A stretch of DNA of 64,000 nt from contig NC_134839.1 in NCBI RefSeq assembly GCF_965363235.1, positions 114,074,517 to 114,138,516 on the forward strand, read 5' to 3'. Source of the stretch: Mytilus galloprovincialis. Its lineage: Eukaryota > Mollusca > Bivalvia > Mytilida > Mytilidae. Of the stretch, positions 9,657 to 19,234 are shown in pieces (the stretch's first letter is position 1; each line of letters starts with the position of its first letter). Made by a program: the position numbers and the translations under genes. Below the pieces are notes generated by a model. The model saw only the letters and a list, made by a program, of their open reading frames with translations. It had not been told where the DNA came from and did not search any database.

Positions 9657-11810
9657 TAAATTAGTTAAAATCTTTCAAATAATTAATTGAATCAAATGAA
9701 ATAGACACTTAAATGTTTAAAAAGTGGTCAACATCTTTCGTCAGATAAACCTGAAATTTGAGGCCAAAATCGGTCCTTACCGGACCTACTCCTTTTAACA
9801 CAAGGTTTATGACCACAAAAGGAAGGTTGGGATTGATTTTGGGAGTTTTGGTCCCAACATTTTAGGTATTAGGGGCCAAAAAGGGCCCAAATAAGCATTT
9901 TCTTGGTTTTCGCACTATAACTTTAGTTTAAGTAAATAGAAATCTATGAAATTTTGACACAAGGTTTATGACCACAAAAAAAAAGGTTGGGATTGATTTT
10001 GGGAGTTTTGGTTCCAACAGTTTAGGAATTAGGGGCCAAAAAAGGGCCCAAGTGAGCATTATTCTTGGTTTTCGCACAATAACTTTAGTATAAGTAAATA
10101 GAAATCAATGAAATTTAAACACAAGGTTTATGACCACAAAAGGAAGGTTGGGATTGATTTTGGGAGTTGAGGTCCCAACAGTGTAGGAATTAGGGGCCAA
10201 AAAGGGGCCCATATAAGCATTATTCTTGGTTTTCGCAACATAACTTTAGTATAAGTAAATAGAAATCAATGAAATTTAAACACAAGGTGTATGACCATAA
10301 AAGGAAGGTTTGGTTTGATTTTGGGAGTTTTGGTCCCAACAGTTCAGGAATAAGGGGCCCAAAGGGTCCAAAATTGAACTTTGTTTGATTTCATCAAAAA
10401 TTGAATAAATGGGGTTCTTTGATATGCCGAATTTAACTGTGTATGTAGATTTTTAATTTTTGGTCCCGTTTTAAAATTGGTCTACATTAAGGTCCAAAGG
10501 GTCTAAAATTAAACTTAGTTTGATTTTAACAAAAATTGAATACTAAGGGTTCTTTGATATGCTGAATCTAAAAATGTACTTAGATTTTTTATTATTGGCC
10601 CACCTTTCAAGTTGGTCTAAATCGGGGTCCAAAATTAAACTTTGTTTGATTTCATCAAAAATTGAATAATTGGGGTTCTTTGATATGCCAAATCTAACTG
10701 TGTATGTAGATTCTTAATTTTTGGTCCCGTTTTCAAATTGGTCTACATCAAAGTCCAAAGGGTCCAAAATTAAACTAAGTTTGATTTTAACAAAAATTGA
10801 ATTTTTGGGCTTTTTTGATATGCTGAATCCAAACATGTACTTAGATTTTTGATTATGGGCCCAGTTTTCAAGTTGGTTCAAATCAGGATCCAAAATTATT
10901 ATATTAAGTATTGCGCAATAGCAAGAAATTTTCAATTGCACAGTATTCAGTAATAGCAAGAAATCTTCAATTGCACAGTATTGTGCAATAGCAAGAAATT
11001 TTCAATTGCACAGTATTGCGCAATAGCAAGAAATCTTCAATTGCACAGTATTGTGCAATAGAAAATATTTTCAATTGCACAGTATTGCGCAATAGCAAGA
11101 AATATCTAATTGCACAATAATTGGAGTTATCTTTCTTTGTCCAGAATAGTAGTTGAATCAACTTAAATCATTGTTTTATACAATATACAATGTATATTCA
11201 CTTTTACTATCAACTGATAAATTAAAACAATCTTTACCATTCAGTGATAACAAGCGCTTTATTTTACATTTTAATATTTACTGATGTATTTAAATGAGTA
11301 GTTATTGTTGCAAACTCCATTAGAAATTTGAATTGAGATCAGTTTTGGAAAAAGGGAAAAAGGGGGGGGGGGGTTAAATTTTTCTCATTTCAGATTTCAT
11401 AAATAAAAAGAAAATTTCTTCAAACATTTTTTTGAGAGGATTAATATTCAACAGCATAGTGAATTGCTCAAAGGCAAAAACAATATTTTAAGTCTCATTA
11501 GACCACATTCATTCTGTGTCAGAAACCTATGCTGTGTCAACTATTTAATCACAATCCAAATTTAGAGCTGAATCCAGCTTGAATGTTGTGTCCATACTTG
11601 CCCCAACCGTTCAGGGTTCAACCTCTGCGGTCGTATAAAGCTGCGCCCTGCGGAGCATCTAGTTTTAATGTGGAGTAACCTTTCGGACTGTAGAATATAT
11701 CTTTATTAAACGTTTTTACTATGGAAATGCACAGATGTAGCGAAATCCCTGCATGCACTTTGCAAAACCGAAATTAAATCTCATATCATATAAATAATGA
11801 ATACTTGAAT

Positions 11811-12340
11811 GATATTTAACTAAGTTTGTAGTGTTGAGATATATTTTATTTGATATGTGCGTGACATTTAACTAGGTTTGTAAGTGTTGAGATATATTTT
11901 ATTTGATATGTGCGTGACATTTAACTAGGTTTGTAAGTGTTGTGATATATTTTATTTGATATGTGCGTGACATTTAACTAGGTTTGTAAGTGTTGAGATA
12001 TATTTAATTTGATATGTGCGTGACATTTAACTAGGTTTGTAAGTGTTGAGATATATTTTATTTGATATGTGCGTGACATTTAACTAGGTTTGTAAGTGTT
12101 GAGATATATTTTATTTGATATGTGCGTGACATTTAACTAGGTTTGTAAGTGTTGAGATATATTTTATTTGATATGTGCGTGACATTTAACTAGGTTTGTA
12201 AGTGTTGAGATATATTTAATTTGATATGTGTACGTGACATTTAACTAGGTTTGTAAGTGTTGAGATATATTTTATTTGATATGTGCGTGACATTTAACTA
12301 GGTTTGTAAGTGTTGAGATATATTTAATTTGATATGTGCA
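11811..12340 (+). repeat. 53-bp minisatellite, about 10 units
   Basis: The unit contains ACATTTAACTAGGTTTGTAA and GATATATTTTATTTGATATG. Units are nearly identical except the first (11811-11863); one unit carries a two-base TA insertion near 12230 and several read TATTTAATTTG. Low divergence implies recent expansion. Confidence 0.95.
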
Positions 12341-12472
12341 GTTGTTTCTACCGGCTTATTCGATAATATTAAGCATTTAATGATATACATACTGACATCA
12401 AAGATCAGATTGAGGGGTTGAGAATGCAGCAAGTTATAGCACAATTGAATTTCGTAAATCATACTAAAAAAT

Positions 12473-12538
12473 GTGATATATAAGTTCAGGAGAGGGTAAA
12501 ACAATGTGATATATAAGTTCAGGAGAGGGTAACATAAT
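12473..12538 (+). repeat. 33-bp tandem duplication
   Basis: TGTGATATATAAGTTCAGGA followed by GAGGGTAA occurs twice in a row. Isolated, non-coding. Confidence 0.85.
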
Positions 12539-13663
12539 TGTCTTTGTGTTGATATCATTGACCTTTGCCAAGTATTGTGTCAAAATAATACACTTGGCGA
12601 AACTTTTGCATAATGCCAGAATAAATTGAATGTTATAGTTAGAGTGAAAATCAACATTGCAACTTTATTGGTGCATGTGGTATGTCTTCATGCTATCTGC
12701 AACTGATAGCTCACATTTAAGATTCTTGTACACAACTTTTGTTTGAAAACAATCATATAAGAGAGTGAAAAACGCAATGCAATGTGGTCTTTGGAAATAA
12801 CAATACAGATAGTGAAACGCGTAAATAAAATGATGTCGACTGAATTAGTAGGTTCAGCGAATTATGCCATAGAAGTAAAAGTTCGACAATCAAATCGTTT
12901 TGGTTTTTTTTATAATTAAAGTCTGTGAAGTTTTTATTATTTTTTTTATTGAAAATTCATGTGCGTTTCAATCGTGTCAAAGACATCCATGTGGTATTAT
13001 AATGCAAAGTTCAGTTCAATAATATTTTTCATTTATATAATACGGTCTTTCAGTCAATACATTTTCCAGAGATTGTAAAAAATACTGTCCATTTTCGCTA
13101 TTTGCCCTAAACGCTCCTCACTGGTCCCTGTTGATAAGTGAATCTAAGAAATGTACAAGTTGGTTAGAATTATACTTGATTAACTAGACGGGTTTTCGGA
13201 GACATATCTGTGCAAAACAAGACAATATCCTTATATATGATCATATATATATAATCCGGTTTTATATTTGGCATAAAAAAGTAAAAATTGACAAGTAATG
13301 GGAATTTTATGTTTAAGAACATCAACAATGACATTTAACGAAGCTTGTATGTATGACATACAATAACTAACAACATTTTATTCATTTAGCTCATCATAGG
13401 GTCAACATATGCATAGAAAAATATGGACGCGATATTATCTCCAAAATGAGCATTTTCTACATTGAGTTGAATAATCTTACATCGTTTTCAGTAGGAAATT
13501 TAAACCAGATCAAAGTAAATTATAAATGTCGGAATATGTCTTTGGTAAATCCTTTTGACGTTAACGACGTCATGTAACAGATAACAGCCAAACGGACTAC
13601 GCTGAAAGGGGAGATAACTCAACGCTACATCACAAGCACCATAGTCTGTTGAAGGTTTAATGA
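12539..13663. other. 3' flank of the ankyrin/SOCS gene, otherwise empty
   Basis: No gene seen. TTTATT at about 13378-13383 would read AATAAA on the minus strand, some 280 bp beyond the stop of the ankyrin gene, and is a candidate poly(A) signal. TTTTATTATTTTTTTTATTG near 12931 is a further T-rich candidate. Confidence 0.4.
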
Positions 13664-14956
13664 TCAACGATCAAATGTCATTTGTTTGTCGTTAACTTCT
13701 TTAATAAGCACAAAATCTTTTAAAGCTCTAGGCATGGGTAAACATTCTAAATTTTGAACTATTTTATATCCTAGACTTTTACGTATACATTTACGACAAA
13801 GCTGTTGAAGTGAGGTAGCTGTCTGCATCTTTTTACGAAGCCATTGTACCACATCCTCTTGGTCAGTTACCAACCGCGATGGAATATAGTTCGTGTAAAT
13901 ATGGACTCTTGCTGTAAAGTCAACATAACCGAATGTCGCAAGTAGTCTACATATTTCAAAATGGCCCTTTTCTGCTGCTATTTGAAACAGAGACTTGTAA
14001 ACTCCATTGGAGAAATACTTTCCTGGTTGTTCAAGATCACAGTTATGCTTTATCATGAGCCGAATCACTTCAATTTTATTTGTTGCAACACCGTCAAAAG
14101 CAGCCGTTTCTCCTTGATGATTATATATATCATGACGACTTCCGGCTGCTAAAAGCAAGTCGACAACATCAGTATAATTCCTTTTTATCGCGATGTGTAG
14201 CGCTGTATCTCCTGTTTTAAACTCTCGTCTGTTCAAGTCACATTTAGCTTTGATCATTCGTGAAACAACGTCTTTATGATTGTAACAAACGGCCTCCATT
14301 AAGGGGGTTCTTCCCCAGTAATTCTGAACATCTATTAAACTCCCAGCAGATATCAAAATGTCTATAATTTCTGCACACCCGTTTCTTGATGCGTAATGCA
14401 ACGCCATATCGCTATTTCTATCCGTAATGTTCAAGTTACAGCATGCCCTGATTAAGCGCAGGACTGCATCAGTCTTGTTATTCCTTACAGCCTTCATCAA
14501 TGGGGTTTTGGAGGTGATATCTTGGGTGTTAACGTCAACACCACGTCGAATAAGCACGTCAAGAATCTGGCAGTAGCCATCGTCTGCAGCGTAATGACAA
14601 GGGGAATTACTGAACGTGTCTTTGGCATCAAGCTTGGCCCCGCCTGCAATAAGCAGCAACATACACGCCATTTTGTGTCGTAAAACTGCAAAATGTAGTG
14701 CTGTTCTACGGAGAGTCCCTGTTGTTTGGTTGACATTACATTTGGATTCAATCAAATACTGCAACATATAAGTATATCCTCTATAGGACGCTAGGTGTAT
14801 TGGGTAAAGATCGGCATGGTTCTTTTTCCTTACCTCAACAAATTTTGCATTCAAGTCTATTTTGTGTTGAGCTACCAGCCGCTTTAAAACCGTTAATTCG
14901 TTGTTTAGAACCGCGTCGTAGAACTCTATACCTGCCATTTGCACACGTAGCAACAT
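13664..14956 (-). CDS. Ankyrin repeat and SOCS box protein (ASB-type), intronless
   Basis: A single uninterrupted frame of 430 residues. Residues 49-78 to about 350 form roughly nine ankyrin repeats (RRTALHFAV, SKTPLMKAV, GRTPLMEAV and TGDTALHIAI are typical). The C-terminus is a SOCS box: the BC-box core SLQQLCRKCIRKSLG (382-396) should bind Elongin B/C, and LPMP (406-409), with PRALKDFVL, is the Cullin-5 box. Such proteins are substrate receptors of Elongin-Cullin5 RING ubiquitin ligases, the ankyrin stack holding the target. Met7 (14938) has G at +4 and is a plausible alternative start to Met1. The lack of introns may reflect an old retrocopy or a family habit in bivalves. Which ASB and which substrate cannot be told. 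The neighbours are unrelated. Confidence 0.9.
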   Translation of the reverse strand: MLLRVQMAGIEFYDAVLNNELTVLKRLVAQHKIDLNAKFVEVRKKNHADLYPIHLASYRGYTYMLQYLIESKCNVNQTTGTLRRTALHFAVLRHKMACMLLLIAGGAKLDAKDTFSNSPCHYAADDGYCQILDVLIRRGVDVNTQDITSKTPLMKAVRNNKTDAVLRLIRACCNLNITDRNSDMALHYASRNGCAEIIDILISAGSLIDVQNYWGRTPLMEAVCYNHKDVVSRMIKAKCDLNRREFKTGDTALHIAIKRNYTDVVDLLLAAGSRHDIYNHQGETAAFDGVATNKIEVIRLMIKHNCDLEQPGKYFSNGVYKSLFQIAAEKGHFEICRLLATFGYVDFTARVHIYTNYIPSRLVTDQEDVVQWLRKKMQTATSLQQLCRKCIRKSLGYKIVQNLECLPMPRALKDFVLIKEVNDKQMTFDR

Positions 14957-17340
14957 TGAAATGTTATGTTAGTTTTTTGTTATCTATAATTTTCAACAAA
15001 ACACTGTAAAAGCATCCTTTTCAAAGAACGAAAATGTCCGTTTATTCTCACTTCTGTGTATTTCAAAATGGCGTCTAAAATATAATGTTTTGTCGATGAC
15101 GCACACTGCAATATTATAATTTATAATAAAACCACCACGCTTTACAGCAACTCATCGATCGTAGAAAATCAATCGGAAAAGGGGAGAAGACCTAGTCACG
15201 TCAGCTTCAGCAGCGGTTCCATCGAGTTTATACTATTGATTATCTGTCATCATACAGTTTGCAGTATAACCATGCTTACTTGGGAAAAACCAAAATTATT
15301 TATCACAAAAAAGGAAAAATAATATTAACACAAAATATTAGCAAATTGAGATAAAAGTTCTGATTATAATTATGTTGTTGTTAACTGTCCCGTTGGCGTA
15401 AATATACCCTTATTCTATAAACTTAATTATAATCATTAACAAATAAAACCGAGAAGAGCACTGTAGAGAAACTAACTATGCTGAACGATAATCATGTAAA
15501 TAACTGAAAAATAATTAAAAGAAATGTAGCATGAAATAATTTGAAAAAAATAGATATTTATTTTTACTTGGATTTCAAATAATATATATGTTGGACGGTT
15601 GAGGGGTCAAGTTCGATATTGACGATTTCAGACCTCATTTCACTCTTGCCGTTCAAGAGTTATGGCCCTTCATCGTTTAATACATATACGTATTATATGT
15701 CTCTTGTTATAAATCTGACTATAAAAAGCCTATTGTTAAATTTTTGTTTGTTAAATTATTTATTTTCAATTTCATTCATATAAAAACGTTTCAGAAAATG
15801 TATTATGCATCAAAGGTTGAAATGACTACACATAAGATGTTTGTTTGACAAGTATTTAGGCTTTTGTACATTTAGAAATTATTTGATAATCTGTGATAAC
15901 ATTCATATTTATTCTACACATTTAAAAAAATTTAACATTCCAATGTGTTTTAGTTAGAGAAGTAAAAGAAACTTTATACTAAACTTCTTTGTGAGAGTAA
16001 AGTGTGACGTAAACGAAGGGAGTAGGTCATTAAACATATGTTTCTGTTTTCCGGTTTATATCGTCATCAGGAATTAGACATATGAAAGAAACTTTAAAAT
16101 GCTGAAAAACGCGATGCACAGGGCTTTATAGGTAAGTGTTATACCAGCACACGTTCAGTAATAGTGTACATTATTATACAGTTACTGTTATTGATTTACA
16201 GTTTTGTGTATTACACTCTGTATACATTTAAGTGGATTCTATTTATACCATTTCTTAAATGTCATACCGTATTAACACTAAAAACCAAACAGTCTGTATA
16301 AACATATGCGCAATATTACTTGGCAATATGGACAATCGGTTCATTCGAGGATTAGCCATCCCGCCGTTGTCGTCCGATAACTTTCCTGCAGCTGCAATAT
16401 CAATTTCGATACACCGATTTTTTTTACTTGTTAGAGGAAGTGCTGGATCTGTGAGAGTTGCTCATCTTTTGCTCTAAGATTCATCAAAACAATTCTTTTC
16501 CTTATTCTCTCATCATCAAAGTACGTCAAAGCCATAGAAACTAATTTTTGATTGAAGCTAATTAATGAAAGTTACACACGCCACTGTTCTGTAGAATTCA
16601 GTATGGACTGTCTAGGGAAGAAGCTCTGAGGCTGACCTTTTTTTTATGTACAAGTTACTATGACACATGTAAAACGACTCAGCTACTCAAATTCGACTGT
16701 CTTTGTCCACATCGTGGTCCAATCTCCCTGTCATCGTATTATAATACGATGGCTACATGACGGCATCACGAGGGTTTCACGTAGTCTTGTGGCTTTCCTA
16801 AGACGATCGGGCAGCTTCTTCTTTCCTACGTATTGTCTTCGTGTGTCCATCTGGTTTCAATTCGGGACAGTATGACGCAGGCATTGAGGAGTCACTGATG
16901 GTTTTGATAGTTGATTTTGTATTTCTGATAATTTTTGCTGTTTTGTTGTAGATTTTGTATTGCTAATCATTGTTGTTGTTAACAGGTTCGACGTTTCTAT
17001 TGTAGATTTTAAGATGATAAGTAACCACCTGAAAATCGGCATTCAAGGGTAAGAAAATAACTTTATGAGTCATCCAATAGAATCGACCACCGAGACATGT
17101 ATTTAGTTCTTGTATAGCTGATCCATTTTGACTTTAATAGTGTCTAACTATCTATTACATTTTATGCGGTGCTTTTACTCGAGAACAACCATTATAGGTC
17201 AAAGTACGATCTTAAACAAGGATCCTATATAAATAACGAGAAACGAGAAACACTTATGAACCGCATCAACAAACGACAACTACTGACCATTAGGTTCAAA
17301 TATGTCTGCTTGATTTTTTTCACACATTATTGTCAAGATA
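14957..17340. other. Upstream region of the ASB gene and intergenic DNA
   Basis: TCACGTCA-like sequence near 15196-15203 resembles a CRE element about 240 bp upstream of the minus-strand start, but this is only a short match. GAGGGGTCAAGTTCGATATT and TTCAAGAGTTATGGCCCTTC (15600-15670) look like a dispersed repeat remnant. The stretch 16340-17040 holds short open frames on both strands with no recognised domain. A fragment of a short dispersed repeat (ACGAGAAACACTTATGAACC) lies near 17180-17290. Confidence 0.35.
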
Positions 17341-17344
17341 TTTG

Positions 17345-17840
17345 AATTTTAAGCGACTGTCATACAAGTGAGAGGTTAAGCTAGCCATAAAACTAGGTTT
17401 AATCCACTATTTTTCTTAGAATGTCCTTTACCAAGTCAGGAATATGGCAGTTGTTATCAAATAGTTCGTTTCTATGTATGTTGCATAGGCATTTGTTTTG
17501 TTTCACTTAAGTGTTTCTGTTGTTCCCTTGTTTTCCCCTTATAGTTGATGTGTTTCCCTCAGTTTCAGTTTGTGGCCAGGATTTGTTGTCTCTCAATCGA
17601 TTTATTACTTTTTAACAGCAATATATCACTGTTACCTTTATTCGATCAATATGATTCACATCGAAAACTTAAAACGGCTACTAAACCACCCGTATCATAG
17701 CTACGAGCTAACTCTCATTTTCACGAATGTGACCTATCGAATTAGACTTATCACCGGGTAATTACATTATCAATACGACGAGAGCGACATTATAGGCAGG
17801 ATCTACTTACCCTTCTGGAGCACATCTATTTCCTCCGGTA
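17345..17840 (+). repeat. Two short dispersed repeat fragments in series
   Basis: 17345-17470 has GCGACTGTCATACAAGTGAG and ATATGGCAGTTGTTATCAAA, the tail family also at 18300, 21130, 23530, 24700, 53340 and 58660. 17525-17640 has the TTTGTGGCCAGGATTTG and ATCACTGTTACCTTTATT family also at 27195, 27395, 34180 and 58497. 17700-17840 resembles the Penelope-like tail (CGAATGTGACCTATCGAATT). Confidence 0.6.
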
Positions 17841-18299
17841 TTAGTTTTTTTTTTTTGGTATTTTGTTTACTGCTGGGTTTTGGGTCGCTTTACATTTTAC
17901 CATGACATAGTCCGCCTGTTTATGTCTTACTTGTTTAATGTCCTACTTGTATCATTATCATCTCTTTTGAATTCTTGAAACAGAATTACAACGGAAGTTT
18001 CAACGTTTCTATAAGGTTTTAACCCCGCTGTAACGATGAAAGACGAATCATGATTATAAAAGTTATTATGCGGAGTAATTAAATTTATTTCACAAGAGTC
18101 AAACTCCCCGGCAGTTCTAGCTCCTGTCTGCATACTACTCAGCACTAGTGGGGACGAGTTTTTGATTTGATTGAACTAACTTTTTTATTGACTTAAATTA
18201 AAAAGTTTGATATATATGTTGCATATTAATCGATTTTGTTAATATTTTTCCTAAAGTTTGCACGTCCATTTTTTTCCGATGTTCAAATAACAATCAAAA

Positions 18300-18500
18300 T
18301 CGACTGTCATACAAGTGAGAGGTTTAGCTAGCTATAAGACCAGGTTCAATCCATCATTTTCTGCATAAGAAAATGCATGTTCCAAGTCAGGAATATGACA
18401 GTTGTTATCCATTTGTTTTATGTGTTTTATATTTTGACTTTGCCATTTGATTAGGGACTTTCCGTTTTCAATATTTTTGTTATTTTACTTTTTTTAATAG
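18300..18500 (+). repeat. Short dispersed repeat (GACTGTCATACAAGTGAGAGG family)
   Basis: Contains GTGAGAGGTTTAGCTAGCTA, AGTCAGGAATATGACAGTTG and GATTAGGGACTTTCCGTTTT. The same order is found at 21200-21440 and reversed at 23530-23830 and 24690-24800. Confidence 0.75.
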
Positions 18501-18954
18501 GGATGATGCACGAAATGAATCAGCTGGTTTGGATTTTCATTCTTGAAGGTAAAGACAGGTCTTTAATACCCTCTTGTGAATGAAAATCCTCGAAGCAATA
18601 TGCGTGGTGTAGGATTATATGAATTGACAAGTTCATTTTATCTTTGGATAATTTACGGAGAATTAGAGTGTTTCGGGGACATATACAGTCATCAGGAAAA
18701 TAAAGAGAGCTTTGCACGTGTCTCCATAGCGATGTTGTAAATCAATTATACTCAAAACTCGAATCGCATATTGTGCTCGTCGCTTGCTCATCTAAGTGAT
18801 AACATTATAAGAAAACTCTCTGTTTTCTGTTCTATTTATTATTTCTTTTTACCAATGTAAAACTCGTGCTAAATTTGTTATTGTTTAGTCAAACTAATAT
18901 AACTCATCCTGAGAATGTTATGTACAAATTTCTCAAAGATAACACGCTTAACAA

Positions 18955-19060
18955 TTGGTTAGTCGTCATCCGTTTCGTCTACATACGACTCATCAATGGC
19001 GCTCTAATCAAAACAGGAAGAAGAGATAAATAGGAGTTGAAGAGCATGTAATACGTTTAA
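18955..19060 (+). repeat. Fragment of the CGTTTCGTCTACATAAGACTC repeat
   Basis: CGTTTCGTCTACATACGACT followed by CATCAATGGCGCTC matches the beginning of the longer copies at 32370-32700 and 38630-39500. It lies about 180 bp upstream of the first receptor gene start. Confidence 0.6.
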
Positions 19061-19234
19061 AGGTGTTTAAATGGTTAACAATATAGAAAAAGAAATATGT
19101 ATCATAAGTTGTTTAACAATTATATATGAATTATTTCATTTCAGATGAAATTTTTCGTAACAGTTTGTAGACACCACAGTTATTACATGTGAATTTATTC
19201 GTGTCAATTGTGCTTGTATCAGCGTGTCAATATA

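Larger units (their letters stand above)
8887..9792. mobile_element. Spy-like element: TIR GGAGTAGGTCC, inserted between AAA and TTT without duplication
   Basis: The left end GGAGTAGGTCC (8887-8897) and right end GGACCTACTCC (9782-9792) are inverted, and similarity continues inward (GTAAGACC against GGTCCTTAC). Bases outside are CTATGAAA and TTTTAACACAAGG. Joined, these give CTATGAAATTTTAACAC, which agrees with the uninterrupted sister unit near 9948-9962, so nothing was duplicated at insertion. Precise insertion between AAA and TTT with no duplication is the defining feature of Spy transposons. No transposase is present, and two smaller elements sit inside. Confidence 0.7.
8752..11639. mobile_element. 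Large non-coding inverted-repeat element built of tandem blocks
   Basis: TTTATACGACCGC at 8752-8764 and its inverse GCGGTCGTATAAA at 11627-11639 mark the ends. Inside are three tandem sets: about four units of 160 bp (TTATGACCACAAAAGGAAGG near 9810, 9970, 10132, 10293), two units of about 258 bp (10370-10890, with TTCTTTGATATGC in each half), and several units holding AATTGCACAGTATTG (10905-11120). A CGTCGTCGTC tract lies at 8807-8830. No transposase frame. A 906-bp element (8887-9792) is inserted near the left end. I know this architecture as a common Mytilus-type repeat; its superfamily is unknown to me. Confidence 0.75.

Noticed and set aside
9293-9690. Frames with long proline or glycine runs
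   Set aside because: They are translations of the G and C homopolymers of the MITE at 9332-9656.
16259-17042. Several 60-72-codon frames on both strands
   Set aside because: No conserved motif, no splice-consistent continuation and no repeat of the frame elsewhere; chance frames in a slightly less AT-rich patch.
19208-19234. Longer N-terminus for GPCR copy 1 starting at 19208
   Set aside because: That codon is TTG; the first ATG at 19235 aligns with the start of copy 2.
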